Of a stretch of 64,000 nt of DNA, positions 35,542 to 45,270 are shown in pieces. The notes under the pieces were generated by a model. The model saw only the letters and a list, made by a program, of their open reading frames with translations. It was not told the DNA's origin and made no database searches. The stretch is taken from the NCBI RefSeq assembly GCF_900142015.1, contig NZ_FQZN01000012.1, positions 90,364-154,363 of the forward strand. The letters are read 5' to 3'. The position numbers were made by a program, and so were the translations under genes. The stretch's first letter is position 1. Every line of letters begins with the position of its first letter. Source of the DNA: Bacteroides stercorirosoris. Its GTDB lineage: Bacteria > Bacteroidota > Bacteroidia > Bacteroidales > Bacteroidaceae.

Positions 35542-37689
35542 TCATTTGAATCTCGACGTATCCACCTCTTCCCTCTTCTTCTCCTTATATCCTCCGAACT
35601 TATACGTAAACGATATGCCGAACTCCCGGAAGCAACTGTAATCATTCGTCACATTCTGCGTACCGAAACGGATGCGTGGTTTTATCTGTCCTGTCTCAAA
35701 GATGTCGTTGCAGTAGAGATTAAGAATCGCTTTTCCTTTGGCAAAACCATAACGCAGTGCAACGTTCACATATCCCGATGAGGGTAAGTCGTAAATGCCC
35801 TGAATGGCTTTGCTACGCGCCATCCCGGTCAGTGTAAGTTTCAGATCCGGCTTCTTTGATAGTGTGAAATTATTTGTCAGTACAGCAATACCATAACAGA
35901 TATCACGATTAAAGGGGATGTCCCAAAAGTCATCATCCTTTTCATGATGCCACACACCAATCAAGGTTAAGCGTGAGTTTAACCATTGCTTTATATCAAA
36001 CGGAATAGATGCCTGTATTCCTGCCTTTTGTTGAAAATTAAAATTGAAATATTTATATATTTCTACCAGGCGTTCCTGAGATTGATAAAGAGTTTGGGCA
36101 GAGTAATCCTTGGTATGAGAAAACCAGGCACTGAAGATGTATTTACTCTTCAAAATATGTGTCAGTTGAAGCTGATATTCTTGTGCCGGTTTTAGAAACG
36201 GATTCCCATGAATCTCAGAATATCCGCCACCTATATAAGAGATGGCATCCTGCACAGCCCAATAGTCAGGATAATCTTTATCACTGCTTAAAGCAAGTTG
36301 CCAGACCTGCCCCGGTGCAGGCACATAGCTAAGGTTGATGGTAGGATACCAGTCCCACTGATTCCATGCAGGCGTTTTGTAATGCTCCACTGCAAGCGAG
36401 GCATCCAAAGAAAGCTTATCGCCGAAACCCTTGTTAAATCCGGCATAGAAGTTCAAAGTCTGCTCACGGCGGCGGGATTGCATATCGCCGGGAATGCCTG
36501 CGCTTTTTCCTGTTTTCGCATCCGTATCGTAATAATACTGATAGCTATGGTCGATACTGGTGGTGTAGACGGCACCGTAGTTTAATCCCCATCCGTGTCC
36601 CAAATCATGCTCTTGGGCAAGAAAGAACTTCCAGCGGTTGATGCGCTGGCAATCTTCGGTAAAGAAAGCAAGCTCCTCACCTTGCATGACGCTGTGCAAC
36701 AATTGGTCGGACGGCGAACGGTAATACGTCAGTTCGGCACCGGCTTTCAAGCCGAAAGGGGTACGGTAGTCCAGACGCCCATTGTGCAGCCAGTCTCTGC
36801 TATTGCTGCGGGTGTTGGATTGCTGTGTACCGAAAATATCCATCAGACTATGATGAGTTGAATAATTTCCGTTATAGACAAAGCTCAACTGATGGTCTTT
36901 GGCAATATTATAATCCGCCCCTATCCGGTAACTGTGGGTATGGGAACGGCTCCGGCCCACCTCATCGGTTGTTATGTGGTGGGTCGAACCGTCTGTCAGA
37001 GAATGCATTGACTCTTTGTCGGTCAGGCTATAACCCCTGCCGTGAGTATGCGAGTAAAGAAAATCTGCTGAGAATTTATTTCCGGTATATATCAGGCTGG
37101 CACGTTCGTTGAAGCCTTCATAATGTTTCTGTAGATATTTCCCATAAACTTCGCCCTGCCAGGAAGAGGGGCCTCCGGTGCTTTGCTTTAATGTGATGTT
37201 GATGAGCGCACCACGCACCTGATAGCGTGCCGGGGCATTATACATCACTTCCGCTTTCTCGATGCGGCTGGCGGGGATACTTTTCAATAAAGAATAGAGC
37301 TGCTCGGTAGTCATGGTCGTTACCTTGCCGTCCAGCACCACCGTCACACCTTGTCTGGCCAGCATCAGTCCGCCATCCATCTCGGTCACGCCCGGCAATT
37401 CTTTTACGGCATCATAGGCATTATCCACAGGAAGATTGCCGATAAGCCGGGGAAGGTCGTACACCAGTTTGCCGGGTTCCGCTTTCACGATGGGACGTTG
37501 CCCGGTAATCATGACTTCGGGAAGAGATTGATAAATGCTGTCCAGACGGGCGTCAGTGGTTATAAGACTGTCGGCACTGAGCACCCGGTCGTCATCTGCA
37601 TCTGCATTTTTCGGTCTTTCTTGTGCAGAGAGACTTGCACTCAGCACACAAAGCACCAGGGGAAGAAAGTAATTACACCTCATGTTCAT
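35542..37689 (-). CDS. TonB-dependent-receptor-like outer membrane protein
   Basis: 715 residues. Signal peptide (1-22, ending SLSAQ); a plug-like domain (about 50-165, LPEVMITGQRPIVKAEPGKLVYDL and PGVTEMDGGLMLARQGVTVVLDG), then a large beta-barrel to the C-terminus (ISFTYKFGGYKEKKREEV). The carboxypeptidase-like N-domain of SusC proteins is missing, and there is no SusD partner, so it is closer to the outer-membrane beta-barrel family 3 group. Substrate unknown. It ends in an unusually charged tail after the last strand. Confidence 0.8.
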   Translation of the reverse strand: MNMRCNYFLPLVLCVLSASLSAQERPKNADADDDRVLSADSLITTDARLDSIYQSLPEVMITGQRPIVKAEPGKLVYDLPRLIGNLPVDNAYDAVKELPGVTEMDGGLMLARQGVTVVLDGKVTTMTTEQLYSLLKSIPASRIEKAEVMYNAPARYQVRGALINITLKQSTGGPSSWQGEVYGKYLQKHYEGFNERASLIYTGNKFSADFLYSHTHGRGYSLTDKESMHSLTDGSTHHITTDEVGRSRSHTHSYRIGADYNIAKDHQLSFVYNGNYSTHHSLMDIFGTQQSNTRSNSRDWLHNGRLDYRTPFGLKAGAELTYYRSPSDQLLHSVMQGEELAFFTEDCQRINRWKFFLAQEHDLGHGWGLNYGAVYTTSIDHSYQYYYDTDAKTGKSAGIPGDMQSRRREQTLNFYAGFNKGFGDKLSLDASLAVEHYKTPAWNQWDWYPTINLSYVPAPGQVWQLALSSDKDYPDYWAVQDAISYIGGGYSEIHGNPFLKPAQEYQLQLTHILKSKYIFSAWFSHTKDYSAQTLYQSQERLVEIYKYFNFNFQQKAGIQASIPFDIKQWLNSRLTLIGVWHHEKDDDFWDIPFNRDICYGIAVLTNNFTLSKKPDLKLTLTGMARSKAIQGIYDLPSSGYVNVALRYGFAKGKAILNLYCNDIFETGQIKPRIRFGTQNVTNDYSCFREFGISFTYKFGGYKEKKREEVDTSRFK

Positions 37690-38061
37690 TCGTTTTAGAT
37701 ATGATTATACTCTATTTTACCTTAGAGATTACCGGATGTCCACCTTGGTTAACAGGCCCGTTGACCAAGGTGGACGGATCCGTTCGGCAAGGTTGACAGG
37801 CCTGTTCACCAAGGTGAACACACGATAATGCCTTGTTCCGGATCTGATTATCCCTATACCTTTTGCACAGAATGCATGGTGCAAAACCATTTGTTCCCAT
37901 TGCAACCGGCACGACAAAGAACGGGGAAATTTACCGGACTTCATGTTATCCCCAACTTATGTAGTCTTATTTACTGTTATCAGAACTGTTATTTAGTCTT
38001 ATCGCCTATCTGTCTAACGGTTATCTTTCTTACCTTTGTTTCATTAAAATATAGAAATCGC
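37690..38061. other. 372-bp intergenic region with a palindromic repeat array
   Basis: Apart from the 22-bp-period array (37736-37823) the region is AT-rich non-coding DNA. TACCTTTG at 38031-38038 is a likely -7 box for the downstream kinase gene, with no clear -33 box. The frames across the array have no coding character. Confidence 0.65.
37736..37823. repeat. 22-bp-period palindromic repeat array
   Basis: Three plus-strand 22-base units (37758-37779, 37780-37801, 37802-37823) share a core like GTT.ACCAAGGTG.AC. The preceding unit (37736-37757) is an inverted copy matching the third at 19 of 22 positions. The first two fold into a 16-bp hairpin, 37738-37753 with 37760-37775, with a single wobble pair and a 6-base loop. 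The core itself is near-palindromic (GTTCACC-AA-GGTGAAC). The period equals that of the array at 18619 although the sequences differ. Confidence 0.75.
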
Positions 38062-39609
38062 ATGAAACTACCGTTCAAACTTATCGCCATACTGGTCGTT
38101 ATCTCCCTGTTGGGCATCTTTTCCTATCAGGCATACTGGCTCACGGGCTTATATAATACAATGATGCATGAAATGGAAAAAAACATCCACGAGGCCATGC
38201 GCATGAGTGACTACAATGAAATGATGCTCCGCATAAAAAACATGCAGAAAGAAAACAAAAAACACGGAGCCGTAGAGGTATCTACAGGATACGATTCGGA
38301 CACCGGAAAAACATTTGTCCGTAGCAGTACTACTATCAGCGAAGAAACCGGCCTCGATAACGATTCATTGATTCTACATCTCCCCTCCTCCAAATATGAC
38401 AGCATACCAGTGAGCCCTCCTCAGGTAAATCCGGAAACCGACAAAGATCCTCCTCAGGCCGCTTTACACAGCAATAGAGGACTGGACATGATGTTGCGCG
38501 ACCAGAACAGTATGCTGGAACTCGTAAGTTTTATCCAAAAAGGAATACACTCGGGAGTGGACCTGTTTTCAGGTCCCGACGTATCTGCCTACGACAGCCT
38601 TTTGACGGCTCAGTTATTGGAATACGGTATAGATTTTCCCCATCGTCTGGAGTATTTCCGTACAGGTGCAACCATAGACTCCTCACAGGTATTCATTGAC
38701 ACGCTGGGGGTGATTCAATCTACGGGATACGTTCCGAGCAAGGAAGCTGTTCAATACAAATATACATTCAATATGAGTCACAGCGAAACTTACCGTCTTA
38801 CGATGGAACCCATTAATATGCTTGTACTGAAACAAATGAGCGGCATCCTTACCACCTCATTCGTAATCCTTATTATACTGAGTTTTTCCTTCTGGTTCCT
38901 GATCCGCACCATCCTGCGGCAAAAGACACTCGAAGAGATGAAAAGCGACTTCACCAACAACATCACCCACGAATTGAAAACGCCCATTGCCGTGGCGTAT
39001 GCCGCCAATGATGCACTGCTCAATTTTAATCTGGCGGAAGACAAGAAGCAACGGGAGAAATATCTGTGCATCTGCCAGGAACAACTGCAACGGCTGAGCG
39101 GATTGGTAGAACAAATCCTCTCCATGAGTATGGAACGCCGCAAAACATTCCGCCTGCATCCTGAAAATTTCCATCTGCACGACCTGTTCCCTACACTTAT
39201 CGAGCAGCATAAACTGAAAGCGGACAAGCCTGTGGAAATCATCCTCGACATCGAACCGGAAGATTTGACAATAACTGCCGACCGCACTCATTTCAGCAAC
39301 ATTCTGAGCAATCTGATAGATAATGCCATCAAATATTCTCCGGAGAAAGCCGAAATCGCCATCCGCTGCCGGAAGACGGAAACCGGACAAGTGGAAATCT
39401 CCGTCAGCGACCACGGGACAGGTATACCTGCGGACAAGCAGCCGCTCGTATTTGATAAGTTCTACCGCGTGCCGACAGGAAACGTACACAATACGAAAGG
39501 CTACGGCCTGGGACTTTTCTACGTGAAAACCATGGTAGAAAAACACAATGGCAACGTGACCGTGAAAAGCGAACCGGGCAAAGGGAGTACATTTACAATA
39601 AGAGTCTAA
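38062..39609 (+). CDS. Sensor histidine kinase
   Basis: 515 residues from ATG 38062 (MKLPFKLIAILV); the upstream frame covers the repeat array and is not coding. A membrane helix at 8-27, a periplasmic region of about 220 residues (with helices rich in DYNEMMLRI and a PPQ segment), a second helix at about 262-282, then H303 in NNITHELKTP and a HATPase domain with NLIDNAIKYS, DHGTGIP and GYGLGLFYV. The partner regulator starts 16 bases downstream. Confidence 0.92.
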   Translation: MKLPFKLIAILVVISLLGIFSYQAYWLTGLYNTMMHEMEKNIHEAMRMSDYNEMMLRIKNMQKENKKHGAVEVSTGYDSDTGKTFVRSSTTISEETGLDNDSLILHLPSSKYDSIPVSPPQVNPETDKDPPQAALHSNRGLDMMLRDQNSMLELVSFIQKGIHSGVDLFSGPDVSAYDSLLTAQLLEYGIDFPHRLEYFRTGATIDSSQVFIDTLGVIQSTGYVPSKEAVQYKYTFNMSHSETYRLTMEPINMLVLKQMSGILTTSFVILIILSFSFWFLIRTILRQKTLEEMKSDFTNNITHELKTPIAVAYAANDALLNFNLAEDKKQREKYLCICQEQLQRLSGLVEQILSMSMERRKTFRLHPENFHLHDLFPTLIEQHKLKADKPVEIILDIEPEDLTITADRTHFSNILSNLIDNAIKYSPEKAEIAIRCRKTETGQVEISVSDHGTGIPADKQPLVFDKFYRVPTGNVHNTKGYGLGLFYVKTMVEKHNGNVTVKSEPGKGSTFTIRV

Positions 39610-39625
39610 AATAACATTGCTTGTT

Positions 39626-40339
39626 ATGAAAACCAATGAATATATGGATAAAATCAAAGTATTACTGGTTGAGGATGAACAAACCCTCGCCATGATTATC
39701 AAAGATACACTGGAAGGTCAGAACTTCATCATCCATACCGCCAACGATGGTATAGAAGGTTTGCGCCTGTTTTTCGACTTGCGCCCCGACGTCCTGGTGG
39801 CCGATGTCATGATGCCCCGCATGGATGGCTTCGAAATGGTGCGCCGCATCCGCCAGACGGATAAACGGACGCCAGTACTCTTCCTCACCGCCCGTTCCGC
39901 CATCAACGATGTGGTGGAAGGATTTGAACTGGGTGCCAACGACTACCTGAAAAAACCATTTGGCATGCAGGAACTGATTGTACGCATCAAAGCGTTGGCA
40001 GGCAAAGCATTCAGCTTCAAGGAAGAACCTGAACAGGAAGAAACCCGTTTCGAAATAGGCGATTATCACTTCAACTCCATCACGCAAAAACTCTCGTATG
40101 CCGGAGCGGAAGAAGAACTCTCCCACCGCGAAGCCGAAATATTGAAACGCCTGTGCGAAAACCGTAACCAGGTGGTGAACACTCAAAATATCCTGCTCGA
40201 CCTTTGGGGAGACGACAGTTTCTTCAACTCCCGCAGCCTGCACGTCTTCATCACCAAACTACGCCACAAACTCTCGAAGGACGGGCGTATCCGCATTGTC
40301 AACGTGCGGGGAATCGGATATAAACTTATCATAAACTGA
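39626..40339 (+). CDS. OmpR/PhoB-type response regulator
   Basis: 237 residues from ATG 39626. Receiver domain with E16/D17, D60 in VLVADVMMPRMDG and K in YLKKPFGM; winged-helix DNA-binding domain at about 135-235 (LSHREAEILKRLCENRNQVV, SRSLHVFITKLRHKLS, VNVRGIGYKLI). It resembles the RprY class of Bacteroides regulators but is not RprY itself as I recall that sequence. Two genes for related secreted proteins lie downstream. Confidence 0.9.
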   Translation: MKTNEYMDKIKVLLVEDEQTLAMIIKDTLEGQNFIIHTANDGIEGLRLFFDLRPDVLVADVMMPRMDGFEMVRRIRQTDKRTPVLFLTARSAINDVVEGFELGANDYLKKPFGMQELIVRIKALAGKAFSFKEEPEQEETRFEIGDYHFNSITQKLSYAGAEEELSHREAEILKRLCENRNQVVNTQNILLDLWGDDSFFNSRSLHVFITKLRHKLSKDGRIRIVNVRGIGYKLIIN

Positions 40340-40362
40340 AACTTACATACACATAACAACTT

Positions 40363-41142
40363 ATGAAAAAACTATTCTTCTTACTGTTTCTCCTTTCCGT
40401 TTTCCTCCGCATTGCCGCACAAAACGAGCAGCCGAAGGACAGTACATTGCTGAACCGTTTCCCATCGGAAAACAAAGGGTTACCACAAATAGCCCCGCCT
40501 ACCACATCCGCCACCTTCAGCCGGGAAATGCCGGAAAACACTTCCATCGGTACTGACAGTGTAACTTTGAATGTACCTCCCCCGCCTACTTATATTCCCA
40601 ACCTGCCATGGATGGATGTGAAGATGGGGAAAATGGTCAGCAGTTACGATCCTTTTGTGATGGATTATGAACTCTATGATGCTTTTATGCTCTCCGGCAA
40701 AACTATGTTGAGCACATTCAGCACCTACGACACTTATCCCACTATGGGAACAATGATTCAGGCAGGCGCCAACTTCATTTACCATCCCAACGAACGCTGG
40801 GAACTTAACAGCGGTATGTATACAGCCAAATACACCCTGCCATCACGTATGCACGGTTCCCAGTTCGACATCGGATTGAATGCCTCGGCGGCTTACCGTA
40901 TCAACGATCATCTGCGTATCCGTCTATTCGGACAGTACTCTGCTTTCGGACGACAGAACTCGTTCAACGGGTATATGAACCCGATGTATCCGCAAAGCAG
41001 TTTCGGTGCTGTTATGGAGTGGAAGATTAACGATGTGGTAGAAATACATGGCGGAGCAGAAAGAGTATATGATGCTACTAAAATGAAGTGGACAACAGTA
41101 CCTATATTCCAGCCGGTCATCAATCTCAGAAAAAAGAAATAA
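40363..41142 (+). CDS. Secreted barrel-like protein of unknown function
   Basis: 259 residues. Signal peptide (1-19, ending RIAAQ), a linker with PPPPTYIP, then beta-rich C-terminal half (GANFIYHPNERWELNSGMY, DIGLNASAAYRINDHLRIRLFGQYS, FGAVMEWKINDVVEIHGGAE). It looks like a small outer-membrane barrel. The gene at 41388 encodes a shorter relative with a similar N-terminal pattern (AQNE..DS). It lies 23 bases after the response regulator, so it may be its target or co-transcribed. Confidence 0.65.
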   Translation: MKKLFFLLFLLSVFLRIAAQNEQPKDSTLLNRFPSENKGLPQIAPPTTSATFSREMPENTSIGTDSVTLNVPPPPTYIPNLPWMDVKMGKMVSSYDPFVMDYELYDAFMLSGKTMLSTFSTYDTYPTMGTMIQAGANFIYHPNERWELNSGMYTAKYTLPSRMHGSQFDIGLNASAAYRINDHLRIRLFGQYSAFGRQNSFNGYMNPMYPQSSFGAVMEWKINDVVEIHGGAERVYDATKMKWTTVPIFQPVINLRKKK

Positions 41143-41156
41143 GCTGATGCTTAAAA

Positions 41157-41197
41157 GATAACGGACTGCATCTTTGCGTGAAATGCAGCCCGTCATC
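41157..41197 (+). terminator. Hairpin after the barrel-like gene
   Basis: GAT-ACGG-CTGCAT pairs with ATGCAG-CCGT-ATC, interrupted by two A-C mismatches. There is no T-run, so termination is plausible but weakly supported. The rest of the 245-base spacer shows no gene. Confidence 0.35.
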
Positions 41198-41387
41198 TAC
41201 TGGTCAGAGAGGAACAAAATTGCCAATACGTTTATGTCAATTACGTATACAATCAATTAACATTGCCAAAGATAGCAATAATTCTCAAACAACGGAACAT
41301 CATATACAACTTTTCTTTTAATAATTACTATATATTTCCGTATTTCATACTTATTTGCTATATTCGCCATTAAATAAAGACCATTTA

Positions 41388-41936
41388 ATGATGAAACAAA
41401 TAGGTTTAATCATACTTCTATGTTTCCTTACCATCCGGGTAAGTGCTCAGAATGAAATACCTGCCGATAGCATCCGCAACATAGATATGTCAGGCGTAAA
41501 AGATTTCGATGGGTTCCTTCTGGATATGAACCTGATGAAAATGGCGACACCTGAGATGCCTCAATTCAGCCTGGATATTCCTGATGCCAGCAAAGACTAT
41601 AGTTTCATGTTCCGTATGGACCCGAACGTAACCTACTCACAGGGGTATTCGAATATATTCAGTTTAGGCAGTTCCACTATATACAGTATGAATCCTTTCG
41701 GGCTGACAGGCTTCGGTTCATCTCCTCAGAATTTGCAGATGGGCAGCTTCCGGCTGAAGAACGGTATGCGCATCAACACGTATGGGGAATACAACAAGGA
41801 CGGACGGAAAGTGCATAATCCTTCTGCCCTGCCGTGGGAACGGAATAACTTTAAAGGGGCTTTTGAATTGAAATCAGCCAACGGAGCATTCGGAATAAGA
41901 ATTGAAGTGCAACAGGGAAAAAACGGACCTTATTAA
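41388..41936 (+). CDS. Secreted protein, shorter relative of the 40363 product
   Basis: 182 residues from ATG 41388 (41391 also possible). Signal peptide (about 1-22, ending VSAQ), a middle part rich in Met and Asp (LLDMNLMKMATPEMPQF), then beta-strand-like segments (MGSFRLKNGMRINTYGEYN, GAFELKSANGAFGIRIEV). The shape and two blocks (G.F...NGM.INTYGEY and GA.E.K..NG..GI.IE) resemble the previous gene. Function unknown. The next gene starts 13 bases on. Confidence 0.55.
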   Translation: MMKQIGLIILLCFLTIRVSAQNEIPADSIRNIDMSGVKDFDGFLLDMNLMKMATPEMPQFSLDIPDASKDYSFMFRMDPNVTYSQGYSNIFSLGSSTIYSMNPFGLTGFGSSPQNLQMGSFRLKNGMRINTYGEYNKDGRKVHNPSALPWERNNFKGAFELKSANGAFGIRIEVQQGKNGPY

Positions 41937-41949
41937 AGACGATATACAT

Positions 41950-42849
41950 ATGGGAAAAAGAATATTAGTAGTAGGCGCTAATGGTTTCACAGGACGCCGG
42001 GTATTGAACGATTTGTCTCGCAATGACGAATATACCGTAACAGGTTGTTCCTTGCATGACGATATTGCTCCCGGCTCCGGGAATTATCACTTTATCAGTG
42101 CGGACATCTGCCAGATGGGAGAACAAGCTGCATTGTTTCGTGAAGTACGCCCTAACGTAGTTATCAATGCTTCCGCCCTTTCCGTACCCGATTATTGCGA
42201 AACGCATCGTGAAGAAGCGGAAATCATTAATATCACTGCCGTAGGTCAGTTGGCCTTCCGGTGCGAAGTATCCGGGGCACGTTTAATCCATCTTTCAACC
42301 GACTTCGTGTTCAGTGGAGATAGCGGTCGCCTCTATACGGAAGAGGATGCTCCCGCTCCGGTCAATTATTATGGAGTAACGAAGCTGAAAGGTGAAAAGA
42401 GGGTGGCTGAACTATGTACCAATTATGCCATTGCGCGTGTGGCCGTGGTGTATGGCACCGCCCTGCCGGGACAACACGGAAATATATTGCAGTTAGTAGC
42501 GGATCGTTTGAGAAATAACGAAGAAATACGGGTAGTTTCCGACCAATGGCGCACGCCGACTTATGTGGGAGATGTATCGCAAGGAATAGAAAAGCTTATC
42601 GGGCTTCCCACAAGCGGCATTTATCATATCTGCGGCTCGGATTGCCTCACAATAGCGGATATCGCTTACCGGGTAGCAGATACACTGAATCTGGACTATT
42701 CGCTGATTTTGCCTGTCACCACCAAGCAAATGGAAGAAAAGACTCCCCGCCCCCGCTTTAGCGGAATGAGCATAGAGAAAGCACGCAATGAACTGGGATA
42801 TCAGCCGCATACTCTTGAAGAGGGTATCAAGCTGATGTTCAATATTTAA
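41950..42849 (+). CDS. RmlD-like sugar nucleotide reductase (NAD-dependent SDR)
   Basis: 299 residues from ATG 41950 (MGKRILVVGANGFTG); the longer frame from 41902 overlaps the preceding gene. Extended short-chain dehydrogenase: Rossmann motif GANGFTG, catalytic region DFVFSGDSG and YYGVTKLKGE (Tyr-x3-Lys), and a C-terminal substrate-binding part. It resembles dTDP-4-dehydrorhamnose reductases, but the rest of the rml set is not adjacent, so the substrate is open. Confidence 0.8.
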   Translation: MGKRILVVGANGFTGRRVLNDLSRNDEYTVTGCSLHDDIAPGSGNYHFISADICQMGEQAALFREVRPNVVINASALSVPDYCETHREEAEIINITAVGQLAFRCEVSGARLIHLSTDFVFSGDSGRLYTEEDAPAPVNYYGVTKLKGEKRVAELCTNYAIARVAVVYGTALPGQHGNILQLVADRLRNNEEIRVVSDQWRTPTYVGDVSQGIEKLIGLPTSGIYHICGSDCLTIADIAYRVADTLNLDYSLILPVTTKQMEEKTPRPRFSGMSIEKARNELGYQPHTLEEGIKLMFNI

Positions 42850-42853
42850 TAAG

Positions 42854-42921
42854 TGATTGACGATGAATAGTCAGCAGTTGGTAAATTTGTGTACTGGCTA
42901 CTGACTATTCATCGTTAATCA
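42854..42921. terminator. Long hairpin between convergent genes
   Basis: A 21-base arm (42854-42874) pairs with 42901-42921, core ACGATGAATAGTCAG/CTGACTATTCATCGT, with one mismatch and a 26-base loop. It lies between the RmlD-like gene and the helicase, which converge here, and overlaps nothing coding. No T-run. Confidence 0.6.
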
Positions 42922-45129
42922 TTAAAACAACGTTTCCTTTATTCCACTTTCTTTCATATATTTCCGCACCATTTCCAAGAGCTCATCCCCGTATTTCTCT
43001 ACTCCCTTCTTACCGAAATAAGGTATCCGGAGAAGGGCTGCTTTATCTTCCGGCAACAGATTCGTTATTCCCAGAATCGCTTTTTGCTGGATAACCGTAT
43101 ATACCGGCAGTCCTAATTGGGATGCTTCCGCGTTGCGCCATGCTACCAAACGCTTATACAATTCAGGATGCAGAATATCTGAAGGAACTTCCACGGTTGC
43201 CGTTTTCTTCCGTGAAGAGTTATTTCCCTCCTCTCCGGCTTTCTGTTTTCTTCTATCGGAAGAAGTGCCGGAACGTTTCTCACCCTTGCCTTTGGCCGAT
43301 GCTGTATCATCAATGGAAAGGACGGCTTTCTGTTTCAGATACTCCCCTACATGAAAACCCTTGCTGATAACGAATTCTAATAAATCCGCTTTCAACAGAA
43401 ACATATCATCCAGTTCTTCACTGGCGGTCTTCAGTTGTTTCTTCAACTCTTTGTTGTCGGTTTCCACAATTGTATTGCTTCTGATAGCATCCAAGGGAGC
43501 TAATTGTTCCTTGAAATATTCAGCTCCCAAGTGAATACGCTGTTGCAGACTGCTGTCTGTTGCATAGTCTTCCGCAGCATCTACTAAACGGGTATACTGA
43601 AGACTGAATTTCTGAGCAACTTTTGTCACCTTTTCATGGAAACGTTCTGTTTCCGATTTATACTCCGCCAATAGTTTCGGATAGAGTTTATACAGATGTT
43701 CGTCCACCAGTCGCACGAACCGCCTCAAAGCCTGTTCCAGTGGCAGGAAATCAAATAAGCCCGATAATAATTCCAGAAAATAAGATTGTTGCAGTCTACG
43801 ATAGCGCATTTCGTCAGGTTCATTTCTGCGTGCATCTTCCGTGAAAGCATCCACGGCACTGTCGCTGATTACGGCTCTTGCCGATAACGGTGCGCTCAAC
43901 ACCAGTCCCTCCAATGTCTTGCATCGGCTCAATGCCACATATGTCTGGCCATGTGCAAAGGATGCGCTGGCATCTATGATGGCACGTTCAAACGTCAACC
44001 CCTGGCTTTTATGGATTGTGATTGCCCATGCCAGTTTCAAAGGGAACTGTTTGAAAACTCCTTCTATATCTTCCGTGATTTCTTTCGTTTCTTCGTCCAA
44101 CACATATTTGGCATTCGTCCATTCCTCTTCCTGCAACATAAAGGCTTCGTCACTTCCTTTACTTCGCACTTCAATGCCTGAAGCCGAAACGTTCACCACT
44201 TCGCCGATCATACCATTATAATAACGGTGTTCACCGGATGAATCGTTCTTCACAAACATGATCTGCGCACCTCGCTTCAATTCCAGCACTTCGTCCGTAG
44301 GATAGGAATATTCGGGGAATTTTCCATCTATCTGCGCCCGAAAGGTGAAAGAACGGCCGGGCAACTGTGCCAGTTCATATTCATTGATGCGCTGTGCCTG
44401 ATAGTTATGGGTGGTCAGTTGGATGTATCCTTCCTCTTTTGCCGGTTTGAAGTTGGGAACATACCTCCGGTTCAGTTCTTCCAACAAGGCCTGGTCACAA
44501 CGATTTTCTCTGATGCGGTTCAGCATATCCAAAAAATGGGTGTCACTTTGGCGGTACACTGTTTTCAGTTCGATGGTGCAGTATTCCGACTGCCGCAATG
44601 CCCGGCTGGAGAAAAAGTAAGGAGTATCATAATAGCGGTTCAGCATCTGCCATTCTTCGTCTTTTATCACCGGAGAAAGCTGCTGCAAGTCGCCAATCAT
44701 CAACAATTGTACACCACCGAAGGGCTTACTCCGATCACGAAAGCGGCGCAACACATCGTCTATCGCATCTAGCAAGTCGGCACGTACCATACTGATTTCA
44801 TCAATCACAAGCAAATCTATGCTCCGCATGATGTTGAGCTTATCTTTTCCGAAACGGAAACGGTATTGTGCTTTACCGTCGGCACTGAATGAAGTGTCGG
44901 GCACATAAGGGGCAAAAGGGAGTTGAAAAAAGGAATGTATAGTTACACCACCTGCATTAATAGCCGCAATACCCGTTGGGGCAAGAACTACCATACGCTT
45001 AGGACTTCCGGCTTTTAACCGCCGCAGAAAAGTTGTTTTTCCGGTACCTGCTTTACCGGTCAGAAAAAGATGAGTGCCTGTATTTTCAATAAATTGCCAC
45101 GCAAGTGACAATTCAGGATTCTGTTCCAT
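42922..45129 (-). CDS. PIF1/RecD2-like DNA helicase with C-terminal HRDC-type domain
   Basis: 735 residues. Superfamily 1 helicase core with Walker A GKAGTGKTT (about 25-33), Walker B VIDEISM, GDLQQLSPV, and C-terminal TIHKSQGLTFERA and YVALSRCK (motif V/VI region). A charged linker (about 620-660) leads to an HRDC-like domain (LVAWRNAEASQLGLPVYTVIQ) at the C-terminus. Such Bacteroidetes PIF1-family proteins act in replication or recombination; partners are not indicated here. Confidence 0.88.
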   Translation of the reverse strand: MEQNPELSLAWQFIENTGTHLFLTGKAGTGKTTFLRRLKAGSPKRMVVLAPTGIAAINAGGVTIHSFFQLPFAPYVPDTSFSADGKAQYRFRFGKDKLNIMRSIDLLVIDEISMVRADLLDAIDDVLRRFRDRSKPFGGVQLLMIGDLQQLSPVIKDEEWQMLNRYYDTPYFFSSRALRQSEYCTIELKTVYRQSDTHFLDMLNRIRENRCDQALLEELNRRYVPNFKPAKEEGYIQLTTHNYQAQRINEYELAQLPGRSFTFRAQIDGKFPEYSYPTDEVLELKRGAQIMFVKNDSSGEHRYYNGMIGEVVNVSASGIEVRSKGSDEAFMLQEEEWTNAKYVLDEETKEITEDIEGVFKQFPLKLAWAITIHKSQGLTFERAIIDASASFAHGQTYVALSRCKTLEGLVLSAPLSARAVISDSAVDAFTEDARRNEPDEMRYRRLQQSYFLELLSGLFDFLPLEQALRRFVRLVDEHLYKLYPKLLAEYKSETERFHEKVTKVAQKFSLQYTRLVDAAEDYATDSSLQQRIHLGAEYFKEQLAPLDAIRSNTIVETDNKELKKQLKTASEELDDMFLLKADLLEFVISKGFHVGEYLKQKAVLSIDDTASAKGKGEKRSGTSSDRRKQKAGEEGNNSSRKKTATVEVPSDILHPELYKRLVAWRNAEASQLGLPVYTVIQQKAILGITNLLPEDKAALLRIPYFGKKGVEKYGDELLEMVRKYMKESGIKETLF

Positions 45130-45221
45130 TAGTTTATCAATGTTGGTTACGGAGGCGTAAAGGTAGTATAAATAAAACAGTAAAACCTTCGTTACAACAT
45201 CTTTTTACAAGAATATTTTAA

Positions 45222-45265
45222 TGACAGGTTACGAGCCACATAGCGCAGTGGCTCGTAGCCTGTCA
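45222..45265 (-). terminator. Terminator at the end of the atp operon
   Basis: An 18-bp stem (45222-45239 with 45248-45265, core GACAGG.TACGAGCCAC) has one wobble pair and an 8-base loop. On the minus strand it directly follows atpG and leads into a T/A-rich run (TTAAAATATT). Confidence 0.7.
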
Positions 45266-45270
45266 CTTAC

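Noticed and set aside
37712..37944. Minus-strand frames in the second array (repeating TLVN-like blocks)
   Set aside because: Produced by the 22-bp repeats, which shift the reading frame at each unit; not a protein repeat.
37828..38061. N-terminal extension of the sensor kinase back to 37828
   Set aside because: It covers AT-rich leader and part of the repeat array; the ATG at 38062 is followed by a normal membrane anchor.
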